Shown here: positions 60,919-64,000 of the stretch, piece by piece
Position numbering within the stretch: position 1 is the stretch's first letter
How the letters are laid out: each line of letters opens with the position of its first letter
Assembly (NCBI RefSeq): GCF_007655135.1
Contig: NC_045127.1
Location: 41,985,538 to 42,049,537, forward strand
DNA from: Punica granatum
Taxonomy: Eukaryota > Streptophyta > Magnoliopsida > Myrtales > Lythraceae
Direction of reading: 5' to 3'
Length of the DNA stretch: 64,000 bases
Notes under the pieces: generated by a model
Databases searched by the model: none
What the model saw: only the letters and a program-made list of their open reading frames with translations
What the model was told of the DNA's origin: nothing
Program-made: the position numbers and the translations under genes

Positions 60919-61467
60919 CGGAGCAAGTTCATGATTGGTAGGAACGTTGGTTGGGTGGTTGTGCTCATAATGTTGGGTTTGCTTCTTCTGTGGTCGTTGA
61001 GCTGTGGGTTGTGTGAACCAGACTTGATACGGCTTGAGATTGGGGACATCTGAGAGTAATTTTAGAGGTGGAGTCCGAGGTTGTTATGAAGTTACTATTC
61101 GTGAGGCATCTTGGAGGTGGCATGTCTGGTGCTCTTGTTCGTGAAATGTACTAATTATTGACTCGTGATTGGTCATTATTCGTCATACTTATTGTGAAAG
61201 AACTGCGTGCGTAGACTAACCGTTTAATTTTGCCTTTTCATTTCCTGCTGGTCTTGATAGGTTGAGTGACTGCCCAACTGGGCTATGTTTATTGTTGTTT
61301 GGTGATGCTTCAAGGGTCTCCATGCTTCGTTACTGTATTGCTTAGACTTTTTTAATCGTCTTTAGGGCTTCGTCCCTTTCACAACAAAAAAGAAAAAAAA
61401 ATCATCCATTATCTAGTCCACTATCTTTTTTTATAAATCAGCAAATGTTCTACTTTCAAATAAGGAT
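60919..61467. repeat. sub-repeat p7, left part before LTR E
   Basis: First 550 bp of a sub-repeat, interrupted after CAAATAAGGAT by LTR E. Confidence 0.75.
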
Positions 61468-64000
61468 TGTTCGCACTCGAATTTTAATCTCGTCGGGGTG
61501 CGCATGCGCGCTCCTAAATGCAACGCGACTTGGGAGTGTCCACCTTCCCGAGGGCGTGCGACGGACGCACGTGAGAAAGAGTTGCCACTTGCCATTTTAC
61601 GACCCGAAGGTCGATGACTGGCAAGTTACCCGGGTCTAGGGGTACGGGGTACACCTAATTGCCAAGGCATATGGTCTGCAAAACCCGAGGTTCCGAATTC
61701 GGGGGTTCTGTTACATGCGAGCCTATATCTCGCACGCCCTATCGGTACTCTAACTTGTCTAGGCTTGCCATTTCAATTTAATTACCGCTTAATTAAGTTC
61801 AGCTCATCTTATGCGTTTTGGCACCGTAAATTCGAAGGAACACTCCGACCGTCCACTCTCCGACCGGGATTCTTACATGAATAAATGTACAACATAAATC
61901 CTTACATTATCCTCTCAAATAAATAAAATACAAATTACAACAACTGAATCCCAGTCGAATCGCGTTCGGTTATTATTCCACTCGTGCTCACCGTGTGATT
62001 CTAAAAGACTAGAATTGAAATTAAGATGCGCGCTCAGTGCTAGGGGGTTAGACCCCGTGATATACGGTTGGGGCGTTGGACCCCCTATGGATCGTATCCT
62101 AAGGGATCGGGCTCGATCTGCATAACAAAACAAGTGCAAGAATGTAACAAAACGAGCATAAATAAACAAACAATGGGGTTTTGTTATTACCTAATTTACG
62201 TGAATTAACCGATTATTAACCGGGGTATCTTGACATGCAAATCCTACCCAAAACAGACAAAGTGGGTACAAGGTGTGAATCGATCAAGGATCGCCTCGGG
62301 AAGGTATTTCGTACTTGGCATTATTTTTCGAGCACTTGACGTACATTGTCAAATCTTGTGTTTGTGGGTTGCTTTTAGAATTGTTCTATGTTGTGACTCT
62401 ACGGTTGTTACAAATTATTACCGAACATTGATTCCGCCCGTAAATCCTAGAACCTAGTGCCTATCTCGGTATTGCCCGCTTTCGTCTTAATCAAGTACAC
62501 AATTAGTCCGGTATTTGTATTTTAAGCCCATCCACCCGTAGTAACTACCCGAGACTATGTAAGAATAACAAAAATTCATCGGTCGGATAGAGCGGGCTAT
62601 GCAGATGAACCTGCGCCTAGATAGGTAGCTCATCCCTACCCTGATACCGTAATGTTTCTCTTATTCTAACCCTAGGGGTGTCATTAAGTTGCAAATAGAC
62701 GATTTTGCCCTTGAGGTAAAAATTATTTTCGAGAAAGAGAGATTACGCGGTGCGGGCCACCTCGGCCTGTGACCGGCGCTAACCGATCCCCTAGACCTTC
62801 CAGGGTTGTCAAGAACCCTAAAAGAGCCAAAAGATCGATTAATCTATCCGGAAGTGATCTAAGAAAAACTTCCACGTCCCGACCTGAGTTTCCTGAAATC
62901 AGGTGAGGCCTCCAAGTCAAGACGCGCAAGGCCTTCCTAGACATCCACGTCACATCGAGCCACGTGTCTCGGTTTTGATAAAATTTGCAAGTTTTGAAAA
63001 GGACACCAACGCATGTTTGCAACCTATCGACGCGTGTTACCGGTTTATTATCAATTCGTACAAAATTATTAGGGCCAAGTGAATTAATTAATCGCGTGAA
63101 CATCCCAAATATCCCGTTAGTGGAATTATTGGTGAAATTAATTAATATTTTTTGCCAAATGCTCTAACTATGCGGGTTTCAGACCGTCGAGCCGATCATT
63201 AATGGACCGTCCGATGCGAATCCTAATTCCCGACCACCTTGGGATTTAAAAATTAATTTTAGGTCGAGTTTGCATGATTAAGCTGATTCATGTCAGGTTT
63301 CGATCAAAAACGAGAAAATAAAGCATTTAAACACGGATCAGGAGCACATTATCACATCAAGCACGACAAACATGCAAATTTACACAATCAGTACCGCCAT
63401 GATCATGATAAAAACATACAAGCATACACAAACATAATGTTGACGAAATTGATAAAACGGCACCGACTCATGGGAGCAAAAAAATCATGCAAAGAGCACG
63501 CATCATCACGTTGTATACAAATAATTACAGGAACAAAATATTTAAACGGGGCACACACGTTGTCGATCAGGGATCCAAGTAGGTAGGGGTTGGATATTTT
63601 TAGAAAATGCCCAGGGACTGATTTGAACGACTTTTAAAGAGCAGGGACTGATTTGAAAATTTGGATAAAGTTTCGGGGATTGATTTGGAAATTCTGGAAA
63701 ATTGGGGACTGTGTAAGAATTATTGAAAATGTCCCAGGACTCCTTTGGAACTATTTTGAAAGTTCGGGCTGATCTGAAAAATGAAAAAATTCCCCAAGGA
63801 CTGAACTGAAACGACACGAAAAGTTCCGGAACTGATTTAGAAAATTCTGGAAATTTCAAGGACTGATCTGAAAATATTAAAATGACCGGGACTTGAACGG
63901 AAATAATTTTAAAATTCGGGGCGGATCTGAAAATGGCGAAAATGGCCCCGGGACTAAATTGAAACAACTTGAAAAGTTCCTTGGGATGCTTGAAAAATTC
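61468..64000 (-). mobile_element. LTR of the Tat/Ogre-like family (LTR copy E), cut by the window edge
   Basis: It begins TGTTCGCACTCG at the same site as LTRs C and D and stays collinear with them through the GGGACTGATTTGAA repeat region up to base 64000. Open frames inside have no support. Confidence 0.75.

Larger units (their letters stand above)
54997..64000. repeat. tandem block 3, incomplete at the window edge
   Basis: Third copy, with the identical junction CTACGATAGGT-GATACATCTC: RPA pseudogene, inverted-repeat element, sub-repeats p6 and p7, and LTR E, which runs off the edge. By analogy a third ZFWD copy should lie beyond the right edge. Confidence 0.88.

Overview
This window is nuclear DNA of a flowering plant, almost certainly a eudicot. 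It has spliced genes with GT-AG introns, a group-C plant RPA70 gene, a plant CCCH/WD40 (ZFWD) gene, a nuclear-type tRNA-Gly, and many plant transposons: Tat/Ogre-like Ty3-gypsy LTRs, copia-like LTRs, hAT, Mutator-like, Helitron-like and SINE-like pieces. From memory, the ORF1-like retroelement protein and the long LTR family suggest Myrtales such as pomegranate, but I cannot verify this. There are no operons and no CRISPR arrays.

Layout. The left 19 kb is transposon-rich and has no intact host gene: the 5' end of a minus-strand Tat/Ogre-like element (1-5628), a 29-bp minisatellite of short hairpins (5787-6385), a decayed tRNA-Gly(TCC) (6676-6747), AT-rich DNA with SINE- and Helitron-like remnants, a copia-type LTR with primer site (11502-12444), a diverged Tat/Ogre-type LTR (14512-17776) and another solo LTR candidate (18025-19283).

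At 19917-22847 lies an intact two-exon gene for the large subunit of replication protein A (RPA1C/E type, 836 aa), with E2F-like, telo-box and GGCCCA motifs upstream. At 34707-36866 lies an intact seven-exon gene for a 417-aa ZFWD protein (two CCCH fingers plus a seven-blade WD40 propeller).

The main structure of the window is a tandem amplification. A block of about 16-17 kb, running from the middle of RPA exon 2 (21347) to about 0.8 kb after the ZFWD gene (37660), is repeated head to tail at 37661-54996 and again from 54997 to the right edge. The breakpoint joins ZFWD downstream DNA to the interior of RPA, so blocks 2 and 3 each begin with a 5'-truncated, frameshifted RPA pseudogene. The ZFWD copy of block 2 has lost exon 3 and half of exon 4. 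Inside each block are roughly 2-kb sub-repeats carrying the ZFWD promoter without the gene, fused to a copia-type leader/LTR, and one 4.1-kb solo LTR at the same site in all three blocks. An hAT element has additionally entered block 2. Only the RPA gene and the first ZFWD gene look functional; the rest is duplication debris and transposons.
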